Assembly (NCBI GenBank): GCA_964654605.1
Contig: CAZZLW010000073.1
Span: 1 to 64,000 of the forward strand
Direction: 5' to 3'
Origin: Raineya sp964654605
GTDB lineage: Bacteria; Bacteroidota; Bacteroidia; Cytophagales; Thermonemataceae
DNA length: 64,000 nucleotides
Position 1 is the stretch's first letter; each line of letters opens with the position of its first letter. A program made the translations under genes and the position numbers. Under the pieces are notes generated by a model. That model ran no database searches, was not told where the DNA came from, and worked only from the letters and a program-made list of their open reading frames with translations. Below, piece by piece: positions 26,428 to 34,240 of this stretch.

Positions 26428-26898
26428 CTAAAAACTTCCGATATTTACCACTTTGGGGGTTTTGATAACAGGGTGATTGCGAGGGAGAATAATACTCACA
26501 GGAGCAGGCATACCCGTAGAGCTATCTTCACGAGCTATCCAAATTTTATAGATAGTGCCTCCCAAAGCACTTTCGCCACTACCAATACGATTGACATTCT
26601 CGGTAGTTACTCGGCTTACACGCACAGGATTGGCATAAAAACGAATATTGTTGTAATCTTTTTTGAGGCTAAAATCCTTTACGGTGCTTCGCAAACTAAC
26701 ATTTTCAGGGTCTTCGTTGATAAGCGAACCTCCCGCAATACTCCTAAAACGTTCGGCACAATCTTCTAAACTTTCAGAAGTGCGTAAAATTTCTACGTAC
26801 TTTTCCAATACTTGTTGTACCTCTTTGGGTACGCGTTGGGCTGTAGCTACGGCTCCCACCGATAGCCACAGAAATAGAATTGCATACAATTTCTTCAT
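26428..26898 (-). CDS. Secreted protein of unknown function
   Basis: A 156-residue protein with a signal peptide (cleavage near VATA-Q, residues 18-21), a helical N-terminal half with two Cys-spaced segments, and a beta-rich second half that ends in PVVNIGSF-like residues. I recognise no family. The next gene upstream on the same strand begins 29 bp away, suggesting co-transcription with the membrane protein at 26928-27668. A small hairpin in the gap at 26402-26416 follows the stop. Confidence 0.7.
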   Translation of the reverse strand: MKKLYAILFLWLSVGAVATAQRVPKEVQQVLEKYVEILRTSESLEDCAERFRSIAGGSLINEDPENVSLRSTVKDFSLKKDYNNIRFYANPVRVSRVTTENVNRIGSGESALGGTIYKIWIAREDSSTGMPAPVSIILPRNHPVIKTPKVVNIGSF

Positions 26899-26927
26899 TT
26901 TTTCCTAATTTTCAAGTTGAATAATAT

Positions 26928-27668
26928 TTACCTACTTTTACTTTTCCCTTTATATGCCCGCTTGTAGCCACATTTTTTACACTTGTAATGGTCGCGTGTT
27001 TTGAAATACTGCTCGCCTGGGTCGTTGGAAAGTATTGCCTCCACAAGATTTTTGTTAGGGTCTTGCCTGAAACGAGTTTGTGTTTCTCTTTTAATATGCT
27101 CCATAGCAAAAGAATGGCATTGAGGACAAAAACTGACCCATAACCAAGCAATGAGCAAATACAATGAAATTCCGCCAAAAATACCTACAAACACGTAAAA
27201 TAGCGTTCCACTCAACAAATCTTGCCAATGAAAATCCTTTTGCGTGTTATCGGTGTAAGAAAGTATTATTACATTAGAACTTGCAAAAGTAGCAAATTGC
27301 TTCTTACTTTCTCCCCAATACCAATATCCTTCTTTTTTACCTTCATCAACTTTGCCATTGGCATCAATTTTACTTGTGAGCGTTTCTTTAAGACTCTGCC
27401 AAGCCTCCATAGGAAACTCCATTCTAATCGCAAAAAGCCTATCGTTGTAAAAAGAAAGTTCTACTTTCTTTGCCTCTAAGCCATAAAAACTCACTGCCTC
27501 GTTTAGCGTAAATTTTTTTTCATCAAGGGCATTGGGGTTGCTAATATCGTTTAGTTTGCCTTGCCATTTTTTGGCAGAGCTTCCCATTTGTAAGTTTTGC
27601 CAATCCATTTGGGCAAAAATAGGGTGTGTAAGAAAGCACAATGCAAGAATGCAAAATCTTGTTATCAT
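26928..27668 (-). CDS. Exported membrane protein with C-terminal zinc-ribbon-like Cys pairs
   Basis: A 246-residue protein. ATG 27668 is chosen over a TTG 9 bp upstream. It has a signal-like helix at the N-terminus, a periplasmic domain (about 20-150), a transmembrane helix (about 158-180), then a cytoplasmic tail with two CxxC pairs (CPQC and CKKC, about 50 residues apart), resembling a split zinc ribbon. The tail is strongly basic. The topology suggests a periplasmic sensor coupled to a cytoplasmic zinc-binding module, but no family is recognised. A 13-bp-stem terminator in front separates it from the previous gene. Confidence 0.75.
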   Translation of the reverse strand: MITRFCILALCFLTHPIFAQMDWQNLQMGSSAKKWQGKLNDISNPNALDEKKFTLNEAVSFYGLEAKKVELSFYNDRLFAIRMEFPMEAWQSLKETLTSKIDANGKVDEGKKEGYWYWGESKKQFATFASSNVIILSYTDNTQKDFHWQDLLSGTLFYVFVGIFGGISLYLLIAWLWVSFCPQCHSFAMEHIKRETQTRFRQDPNKNLVEAILSNDPGEQYFKTRDHYKCKKCGYKRAYKGKSKSR

Positions 27669-27682
27669 AAAACACAATTTTG

Positions 27683-27713
27683 AAAGCTACAAGATAATAA
27701 ATCTTGTAGCTTT
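27683..27713. terminator. Terminator after the 533-residue secreted protein gene
   Basis: A perfect 13-bp stem (AAAGCTACAAGAT / ATCTTGTAGCTTT) with a 5-nt AATAA loop lies 9 bp beyond the stop at 27723. On the minus strand it ends with a short T run. Confidence 0.85.
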
Positions 27714-27722
27714 TGCAAATTT

Positions 27723-29324
27723 TTAAGGTTTTATATTGATGGCTGGAACGTTGTAGCCCCAAGGTCTTAGAATGCCTGTTAAGGTTTTAGACCATTGCCC
27801 TCCCACGTATTCTTGCTTTACTTCTCTACGGTCTACAACGTGTTCGCCTTTGGCATTTTTGTAGGCACAATCTACCACTACAGTTCTATAAATAATTTGC
27901 CCGAGTACATTTCTCACGATTTCTTCTCCCCAAACTTTATGAGCAATAGCAGGATATTGCTGTTTGATGAGTGCTGCCAAAGCCTTATCTTGGTAGGTAT
28001 TGATATTTCCTTCAAATTTATCTCCATATTTTTTTACTACGGCATCTCTATCGGCTGCATTGATAGTAACTTCTACGGTTCCTTCGCCTAGTAAGTATCT
28101 ATCCTTAAAATCAATACCAGGGTCTTGTACTCTTACACTGATATTAATTTTATGCTTACCAGCAGGAAGCGTAGAAACTGTATAGACAAACATTTTGGAG
28201 ATACCACTATTGTCTTTTTCGGCAGTAGGCAAAAAAAGGAATGCTATACTTGTCGCTTTTTCAGCATCATCTTTACTCAAGGCACTTTCAGCGGTGTATT
28301 CTTTGCCATTCACACTGAAAGTTATAAGTAAGTTTTGGCTATAACTATTAGACCTACCTTTGGGAGCATACCAATTTTTGATAGATTGAGGCATAAAAGC
28401 ACGAGCATAAATACCTCCTGCCAGATTAGCAAAACTATTCGTTGCTCCTGCTCCATCAGCGGGTACATCACTTTTAGCAAAAACTAATTTACCGAGATTG
28501 TTTTTATGAAAATCCGTTTTTACGCCATGATCTGGGATTGTTTCGTATTGAGCTTTATCATAAAAATTCATTGAAGCTACCAATTTCTGTTTGTTTTCAT
28601 TGGTTACGTTGTAGGTAAATACGCCACTTCCTGCCTCGGCGATGTCATCACTATTGGCTTTTTTGTAGAAGAAAAAGATAGTCCATTGATAGTTTTTGGG
28701 GGTAAATTTAGCAGCTGCCTGCGACCACATCAGTTTCATATCGCCCTTGGCGAGTGTCTGAGCCGAATTAAAAGGAACTTTTCCATCTAATTGTGTAGCC
28801 AATTTTTCTAACTTATCTTCATCAATTTGCAAAGTGATAGCAAATTGTTTGTCGTCTTTGTATCGGTTAGGAAAAAAAGCATACTGCGTAATTACGATAG
28901 GGTCTTCGTCATCGGCATCTTTGGCGATAGCAATTGCCATAGCACCACTCAAAGGAACATCTTGCATCTTGAAGGCATCTTTGAACATTTCGCCCATAGA
29001 TTTTGGCGTTACAAGGCGTACAAAGATTTCATCACCAGGCTCAAAGTTTGTTTTTTTATTTCTAAATGCAAAATCGCTAGCAAATTCGACCGTAGGTTTG
29101 CTTACATTGGGCGTAGCCGCCGAGCCAGCATTGGTATTTGCGTTAGTATTTACATTTGAATTTGCATTGTTTTTGGTATTTTCAACGGGCTTTTCGGTAG
29201 CTTTGTCTTTTTTATTGGTTACTGTGCTGGTAGCTTTGTCTTTGAGCTTACCAAGTTGAGCATACGAAAAGCTGCACATTCCCAAGGCAAGCAATAGTGC
29301 GAGAATAATTTTTACAGATTTCAT
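27723..29324 (-). CDS. Large secreted protein of unknown function
   Basis: A 533-residue protein with a signal peptide (cleavage near SYA-Q, residue 22). A low-complexity segment rich in Lys, Thr and Asn follows (about 25-75, ending in repeated N-A/V-N-T units), then a long mixed alpha/beta body. The body has a strand-rich first part (EPGDEIFVRLVTPKS near residue 97) and a C-terminal helical domain. No catalytic motif is seen. Its 5' leader and signal peptide closely resemble those of the adjacent Tudor-knot gene at 29529-29987, suggesting a shared duplicated start. Monocistronic, with a clear terminator. Function not known. Confidence 0.8.
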   Translation of the reverse strand: MKSVKIILALLLALGMCSFSYAQLGKLKDKATSTVTNKKDKATEKPVENTKNNANSNVNTNANTNAGSAATPNVSKPTVEFASDFAFRNKKTNFEPGDEIFVRLVTPKSMGEMFKDAFKMQDVPLSGAMAIAIAKDADDEDPIVITQYAFFPNRYKDDKQFAITLQIDEDKLEKLATQLDGKVPFNSAQTLAKGDMKLMWSQAAAKFTPKNYQWTIFFFYKKANSDDIAEAGSGVFTYNVTNENKQKLVASMNFYDKAQYETIPDHGVKTDFHKNNLGKLVFAKSDVPADGAGATNSFANLAGGIYARAFMPQSIKNWYAPKGRSNSYSQNLLITFSVNGKEYTAESALSKDDAEKATSIAFLFLPTAEKDNSGISKMFVYTVSTLPAGKHKINISVRVQDPGIDFKDRYLLGEGTVEVTINAADRDAVVKKYGDKFEGNINTYQDKALAALIKQQYPAIAHKVWGEEIVRNVLGQIIYRTVVVDCAYKNAKGEHVVDRREVKQEYVGGQWSKTLTGILRPWGYNVPAINIKP

Positions 29325-29422
29325 AAGGGTAGTAATTTAAGGGTTTCTATTTTGGCTTTTAGATATCCCCCCTTTTGGGTTTCAAAAGAGGGGAAATGAT
29401 TTGGGTTTTGTCTTGAATAAGG

Positions 29423-29478
29423 GTAGTTGGTAGTTAGTAGTTAGTAGTTGGTAGTTAGTAGTTGGTAGTTAGTAATTA
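29423..29478. repeat. Eight-unit tandem repeat of a 7-bp motif
   Basis: Eight consecutive units of GTAGTT[G/A], the last being GTAATTA, in the 204-bp gap between the 533-residue gene and the Tudor-knot gene. A different 7-bp tandem repeat follows it at 29495-29523. Confidence 0.9.
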
Positions 29479-29494
29479 GTAATCAAAATCTTAA

Positions 29495-29523
29495 TACTCA
29501 ATACTCAATACCCTGTACTCAAT
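29495..29523. repeat. 7-bp tandem repeat shared with 53206-53234
   Basis: Units of ACTCAAT in a 29-bp block. The same 29 bp occur on the opposite strand at 53206-53234 with one mismatch, including the irregular CTGT break in the array, so the two loci share ancestry and not just a simple unit. It lies directly downstream of the stop of the Tudor-knot gene. Confidence 0.85.
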
Positions 29524-29528
29524 GTGTT

Positions 29529-29987
29529 CTACTGAATTTTTCTAAGGCGATTGGTTTCTACGTATTCGTCCCAGTTGCTATCGTAGCCATCATAATGTAC
29601 TTTGTACTTACCTTGGCTATTTCTACCTGAGATGATAGAACCTTTATACCATTGTCCTTTCCAAAGGATTTCTACTTGGTCGCCTACTTGCCATTCCTCA
29701 CCTGCACCTTCTAATGGGCGTAAGCGTCTGATATCTACATACTCGTCCCAGTTGCTATCGTAGCCATCGTAATGAACTTTATATCTTCCTTGGGCATTTT
29801 TACCCGCTACAATAGAGCCTTTGTACCAAGAACCTTTCCAATAGATTTCAGCTTTATCGCCAACATTCCAATTTTTCTTTACATTGTTCATATTCACGCC
29901 CGGAGGAATATCGGAAGTTTGGGCGTACAAGTAACTGCATACACTCATCATAAGTAGTAGAGCGAAAACGATTTTTGTAGGTTTCAT
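29529..29987 (-). CDS. Secreted protein with two Tudor-knot-like domains
   Basis: A 152-residue protein with a signal peptide (cleavage near LYA-Q, residue 23) and two tandem modules (about 40-92 and 99-152). Each has the pattern W-x-VGD-x-x-E-I-x-WKGxWYKGSI, then KxxGxYKVHYDGYDSNWDEYV, then RLR. This is the Tudor-knot/chromo-barrel pattern best known from eukaryotic MRG15/MSL3-type proteins; here it is exported. The ligand is unknown. The upstream gene 30037-31029 carries two more copies. The modules are highly alike, so internal duplication was recent. The gap to the upstream gene is 49 bp. Confidence 0.85.
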   Translation of the reverse strand: MKPTKIVFALLLMMSVCSYLYAQTSDIPPGVNMNNVKKNWNVGDKAEIYWKGSWYKGSIVAGKNAQGRYKVHYDGYDSNWDEYVDIRRLRPLEGAGEEWQVGDQVEILWKGQWYKGSIISGRNSQGKYKVHYDGYDSNWDEYVETNRLRKIQ

Positions 29988-30036
29988 AAACGTAGTAATT
30001 TAAGGGTTCAACAAAGATTTATTTGAGTGGATTTTT

Positions 30037-31029
30037 TTATTTTATTCTACGTAAGCGTTTGGTATCTACCCATTCGTCCCAATTGCTTTCGTAGCCATCG
30101 TAATGAATTTTATACTTCCCTTCGGCATTTTTAGCACCAATGATACTGCCTTTGTACCAAGAGCTATTCCATAGAATTTCTACTTTGTCGCCTACTTTGT
30201 ATTCATCTTGCTTTTTAGCTTCAACTTTTTGCTCTTGGGGTTTATCTTGTTGGCTCGCTTTCAATTCACGGATTCTTCGCACATCTACAAACTCGTCCCA
30301 TTGACTATCCCAGCCTTCGTAATGTACTTTGAATTTGCCTTCGGCATTTTTGCCCTCTATAATAGTACCTTTGTACCATTGCCCTTTCCAGTAGATTTCG
30401 GCTTTATCGCCTACATTCCAATCTTGCTTGATTTTGCTTTCATCAATCCCTTCGGGAATTTCAGCAATAGGCTTTTGATTGGCTTTTTCTTTTTCGGCAA
30501 ACTCTTGTGCTTTTTGCTCAAATTTCTTTTTTTCTAAGTAAATGTGTGAGGTATTATCCGATTTACGTTTTAGTACAAGTTTTTCGGCAGTAAGCTCTAC
30601 TATCTCATACTCTACGGCATCTTTTTCTTTGCCTGCTTGGCTATCCCATTCTTTGAGAACAAGGATTTTATCATTATCTTTCAGTTCCCAAAAGCCCAAT
30701 ACACTCGTAGAAAGGATACCCTCTCCGTATTTTTTCTCATAAGAGAGTTTGTTGTTTTTGGTATCTTCGCCGAAAGTGAGCGTTTCGGAAATGAAATCTG
30801 CAATTTTCTTGACATCTCCGCCGAGTTGAATATCAGATTTGATACTTGTAGAGTTTTCCAAATTCTGATTGCCTGCTTCAAGATTAGCATTGGTATCGTA
30901 CTTCCATTGGCTAGCAATTAGTTTTTTAGCCGTTTCAGTAAGTTCTTTCTTTTTCTTGCAAGCGTTTAGCGTTAGCAGGCTTATCAAAGCCAGCCAAGTA
31001 AAAACCGAACCAAAGGGTGAGCGTTTCAT
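30037..31029 (-). CDS. Lipoprotein with lipocalin-like domain and two Tudor-knot-like domains
   Basis: A 330-residue protein. A TTG 54 bp upstream is in frame, but ATG 31029 gives a proper lipoprotein signal with lipobox LNAC (Cys24). Residues about 27-175 match the lipocalin-like lipoprotein plan (SQWKYD start, then a WELKDNDKILVL strand region). Two Tudor-knot-like modules lie at about 202-254 and 277-330, joined by a charged Lys/Gln linker. The DNA coding for the modules repeats imperfectly with the adjacent gene. The protein is probably tethered to a membrane with the modules exposed in the periplasm or outside (inference). Confidence 0.85.
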   Translation of the reverse strand: MKRSPFGSVFTWLALISLLTLNACKKKKELTETAKKLIASQWKYDTNANLEAGNQNLENSTSIKSDIQLGGDVKKIADFISETLTFGEDTKNNKLSYEKKYGEGILSTSVLGFWELKDNDKILVLKEWDSQAGKEKDAVEYEIVELTAEKLVLKRKSDNTSHIYLEKKKFEQKAQEFAEKEKANQKPIAEIPEGIDESKIKQDWNVGDKAEIYWKGQWYKGTIIEGKNAEGKFKVHYEGWDSQWDEFVDVRRIRELKASQQDKPQEQKVEAKKQDEYKVGDKVEILWNSSWYKGSIIGAKNAEGKYKIHYDGYESNWDEWVDTKRLRRIK

Positions 31030-31244
31030 AAATGTTGTGTTTTTTGGTGAATTACTGAACCAAAAATAATTGCTCCTTTTCAAAACTCCTTTTGAAAAAT
31101 GATGAACGAAAGAAAAAAAACAATGAATGAACTTAAAGAAAGGATAAGCAAAAAAATTTTTGAAAAACTTGGTTACATTTGGTAAGCAAAGGGTATAAAA
31201 TAAAAAAATTTTGAACCTAATGTAAATTCAAAATAAAATTTGGT

Positions 31245-31252
31245 TAATTTTG
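31245..31252 (+). promoter_or_regulatory. Bacteroidota -7 promoter box
   Basis: TAATTTTG fits TAnnTTTG and lies 21 bp before the ATG at 31274. It places transcription start inside the longer open frame, which argues that 31274 is the true start and that the frame break at the T8 tract is real or an indel. Confidence 0.5.
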
Positions 31253-31273
31253 CAAAACGAAAAAACAACAATT

Positions 31274-31626
31274 ATGCAAACAAAATTACTACTCGTGTTT
31301 TTTTTGGTTTCTTTGCGTATTTTGCCCAAGCACAAGGCACTTACAAAGATTTAGTTTTAGGTATCCCCGAGTGTGAGCAACAAGTCTTGCGTTGGGAACA
31401 AGTAAAAAATGCTCTTAAAACCCTTAGTGGTGTAAAAGTGGAAGGTTTCTGCTCTCGCCACGATGTGATTGTCCTATCTGTAAATCGTGATATTCATATC
31501 ACCAACCAAGCCATCTTTGATAAAATCAAAGAAGTAAATGCTTCTTATCGTATTTTTGAAAAAATAGCAACCCGAGAAGAAATGCTACAAGATTGCTACG
31601 AGGAAATGATAAAGCAAAAAAATTAG
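31274..31626 (+). pseudogene. Small secreted Cys-containing protein with a frame break at a T8 tract
   Basis: From ATG 31274 the codons begin MQTKLLLVFF and then run off frame, stopping after 26 residues. One more T in the eight-T tract (31298-31305) would read V-F-F-F-G-F-F-A-Y-F-A-Q-A-Q, a textbook signal peptide, and join an open frame running to the stop at 31624-31626, giving about 117 residues. The mature region has three Cys and ends in a charged helix. Either tract length varies (phase variation or slippage) or an indel is present in the sequence. No family recognised. A -7 box is correctly placed. Confidence 0.7.
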
Positions 31627-31752
31627 GGTATCCTATCTATCTATCTATCTTACTTTTAGAGTAAATAGGTAATTTTTCAAATCTTCTCTCAATTTTGAAA
31701 ACAGCTTTAATCTTGGTTAAATTAAACACACAAAAACAAAACTAATTAAGTT

Positions 31753-34065
31753 ATGAAAAAACTAATTCTGTTTGGGTTGATATGGCTTTTTTGCACAAAT
31801 ACCCAAGCCCAATTGCTTGTAGATCCTGCAGGTGCGGGTGGCTTTGAATCAGGAACTTCTTTTGCCGCCAATGGCTGGACAGTAGTGAATGGTTCGCAAA
31901 CAAACCAGTGGCACGTAGGTATTGCCGCTGTCTTTGCAGGTACAAGAGCCGCTTATATTTCTAATACAGGAGGGACTTCAAATAACTATGATATTGGAGC
32001 ATCTTCAGTAGTTCATTTTTACAGAGATATTACCGTACCTGCTAATAGTACTATAAATTTAAGTTTTCGTTGGAGAGGTGATGGAGAAAGTGGATATGAC
32101 TACCTACGGGTATTTGTAGTACCCACCACCACTACCCCTACCGCTGGTACGCAGCTAACATCAGGACAAGTAGGAGGAGATTTTAATTTACAATCTACTT
32201 GGCAGCTAGCCACCTTAAATGGTATCATTTGCAACAACACTACCTCACCCATCACTCGCCGTTTAGTTTTTTCTTGGAGAAATGATGGAAGTGTAGGAAC
32301 AAATCCACCTGGCGGTATTGATAATATTTCTGTTACTGCAGTTCCATATGTACCACCTGTTTGTAGCTTAGGTACAGGGGTAACTAATGTTGCTACTTTA
32401 CCTTACAGCTCGGGAGCGGGCACTACCTGCGGAGCGGCAAATGACCTTACCAGTAGTAATACCGTAACTTGTGGTAGCAGTTCGTATTTAGGCGGCGAAG
32501 ATAGGGTATGGATTTTTACGCCTACCACTTCTGGAGCTATTACTATCAATTTGACCTCGACAGGAACCTATACAGGACTAATGCTATACAATGAATGTCC
32601 CTTATCTGCGGCTAATTGTAGCGGAGCATCAAGCTGTATTGCCCAAACCCAAAGCAGTTCTGGTGATAAATCTCTTTGTTTTAATGCTATTGCAGGGACT
32701 ACTTACTATTTAGTAATGGATAGCTTTCCTACCCCTGATTGCAATGCTTATACCAATTTAACAATCTCTGCACCTGTACCTCCTCCTTCTATGACTTGTA
32801 CGCTTGCAGGTACCTACTCTATCAGTACAATAACTCATAATCCTGATAATCTTAGTACTCCAAACTTATCAGGTTTTACCGATGATATATTTTATCCAGG
32901 TGGCTCCGTTTCTACTGGATTTGATTTCTGTTTGAATGGTAATCAGTATCAAAATTTTCTCATTTCTGCCAATGGTTATGTTATTTTTAACCCTCCCGCT
33001 TGGGATTGTAGTACAACTAATCTACCTAGTGGAAACGCCGTACCCGGAGGTTATTCTAATTGGTCTATTACTGCCAACTTACCCAATACTACAGAAGCCC
33101 CTCGCAATGCCATACTTGCCCCTTGGCACGATATAGACCCCAGTATTACTTCAGGGGGAGCAACACCTCGTATCCGCTATCAAGTTTTTGGTACTGCCCC
33201 CAATAGACGTTTTGTAGTATCTTGGGAAACAGTACCAATGTTTAGTACTAGTTGCAATGGAAACAGAAGTCTAGACTTTACAGGACAAATCAAAATGTTT
33301 GAAACCACTAACAACATAGAAATACACTTAACTCAAAAAAGAGTTTGTGCAGCTTGGAATAGTGGTAGAGCATTACTGGGATTGCATAATTACAATGGAA
33401 CAGAAGCATTAGTTCCTGCCGCTACTTACAATGATATTAGCACAACTTGGACAGCCACCAATCAGGCTTGGCGTTTTACATTCAACCCTGCCACTTGTAC
33501 TACTTGCAGTCCTCTGCCACTCAATTTGCTCTATTTCAGCGGAGAATTTGATAAAGAAAACCTACAATCAGTGCTTACGTGGTCGTTCAAAACACCTGCT
33601 GAGGCAGATTATTTTGTCGTGGAAAGAAGCCAAGATGAAGTTAATTTCACAGAAATAGGTAAAGTGAATTTTAGTGCTTCTAACCAATATCGCTTTATAG
33701 ACGATAAACCTCTACGCCACACCAATATTTATCGCCTCAAAAAGGTAGATAAATCAGGCAAAGCCGAATACTCTCATCACGTAAGAGTGTATAATCCCGT
33801 GCTTGAAAATTGGGCAGTAGAGCGTATTTACCCAAACCCCGCTCAAAATCTCACCAATATAGATTTAGTTGCCTTGTTCAACGAAAGCTATACTATCAAG
33901 TTATTCAATTTGCAAGGTGTAGAAGTGTATGCACAACAAGGAGAGCTAAACAAAGGATTCAATCAAGTAGAAGTAAAATTTGGCAATTTATTACCCAAAG
34001 GCACTTACCTGCTCTTGCTTTCTACACCTTCACAAATGTATCAGCATAAACTGGTGATAGAATAG
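31753..34065 (+). CDS. T9SS cargo protein with C-terminal sorting domain
   Basis: A 770-residue secreted protein with a signal peptide (cleavage near TQA-Q, residue 19). Residues about 25-200 form a jelly-roll (opening AGGFESG, with the GDGESGYDYL pattern). Cys-containing beta domains follow (about 205-600), then a fibronectin-like domain (about 600-685, LLYFSG start), and finally a type A T9SS C-terminal domain (about 690-770) with YPNPAQN and KGTYLLLL. The last domain directs export through the outer membrane by PorU/PorV and removal on the surface. No catalytic domain is evident, so it is probably an adhesin or binding protein. Terminated by the palindrome at 34089-34119. Confidence 0.9.
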   Translation: MKKLILFGLIWLFCTNTQAQLLVDPAGAGGFESGTSFAANGWTVVNGSQTNQWHVGIAAVFAGTRAAYISNTGGTSNNYDIGASSVVHFYRDITVPANSTINLSFRWRGDGESGYDYLRVFVVPTTTTPTAGTQLTSGQVGGDFNLQSTWQLATLNGIICNNTTSPITRRLVFSWRNDGSVGTNPPGGIDNISVTAVPYVPPVCSLGTGVTNVATLPYSSGAGTTCGAANDLTSSNTVTCGSSSYLGGEDRVWIFTPTTSGAITINLTSTGTYTGLMLYNECPLSAANCSGASSCIAQTQSSSGDKSLCFNAIAGTTYYLVMDSFPTPDCNAYTNLTISAPVPPPSMTCTLAGTYSISTITHNPDNLSTPNLSGFTDDIFYPGGSVSTGFDFCLNGNQYQNFLISANGYVIFNPPAWDCSTTNLPSGNAVPGGYSNWSITANLPNTTEAPRNAILAPWHDIDPSITSGGATPRIRYQVFGTAPNRRFVVSWETVPMFSTSCNGNRSLDFTGQIKMFETTNNIEIHLTQKRVCAAWNSGRALLGLHNYNGTEALVPAATYNDISTTWTATNQAWRFTFNPATCTTCSPLPLNLLYFSGEFDKENLQSVLTWSFKTPAEADYFVVERSQDEVNFTEIGKVNFSASNQYRFIDDKPLRHTNIYRLKKVDKSGKAEYSHHVRVYNPVLENWAVERIYPNPAQNLTNIDLVALFNESYTIKLFNLQGVEVYAQQGELNKGFNQVEVKFGNLLPKGTYLLLLSTPSQMYQHKLVIE

Positions 34066-34088
34066 TCCGTTTTATCCCAAAGCACATA

Positions 34089-34119
34089 AAAGCGACAACA
34101 TTATTAGTGTTGTCGCTTT
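34089..34119. repeat. Dispersed palindrome, copy B (terminator)
   Basis: A 12-bp stem (AAAGCGACAACA / TGTTGTCGCTTT) with a 7-nt loop followed by CTTTTTG, 23 bp after the stop of the T9SS gene. The arms match half of the copy at 18664-18696, so it is a shortened member of the same family acting as a plus-strand terminator. Confidence 0.85.
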
Positions 34120-34240
34120 CTTTTTGTATAAAAGTTTTTAGGTCTATTTTACCTATCCGTAAGGAGAAAGGAAACAGGAAAAAAGTTTTTTGAAAATTGA
34201 GAAATAAAACCCTTGAACTATCAACTCTTGAACGTAAATA

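Noticed and set aside
29423..29523. CRISPR-like array
   Set aside because: The units are 7 bp with no unique spacers and no cas genes nearby.
31629..31650. CTAT tetranucleotide repeat
   Set aside because: Only about four to five units, in a gap and with no start codon or promoter affected; too short to call a switch.
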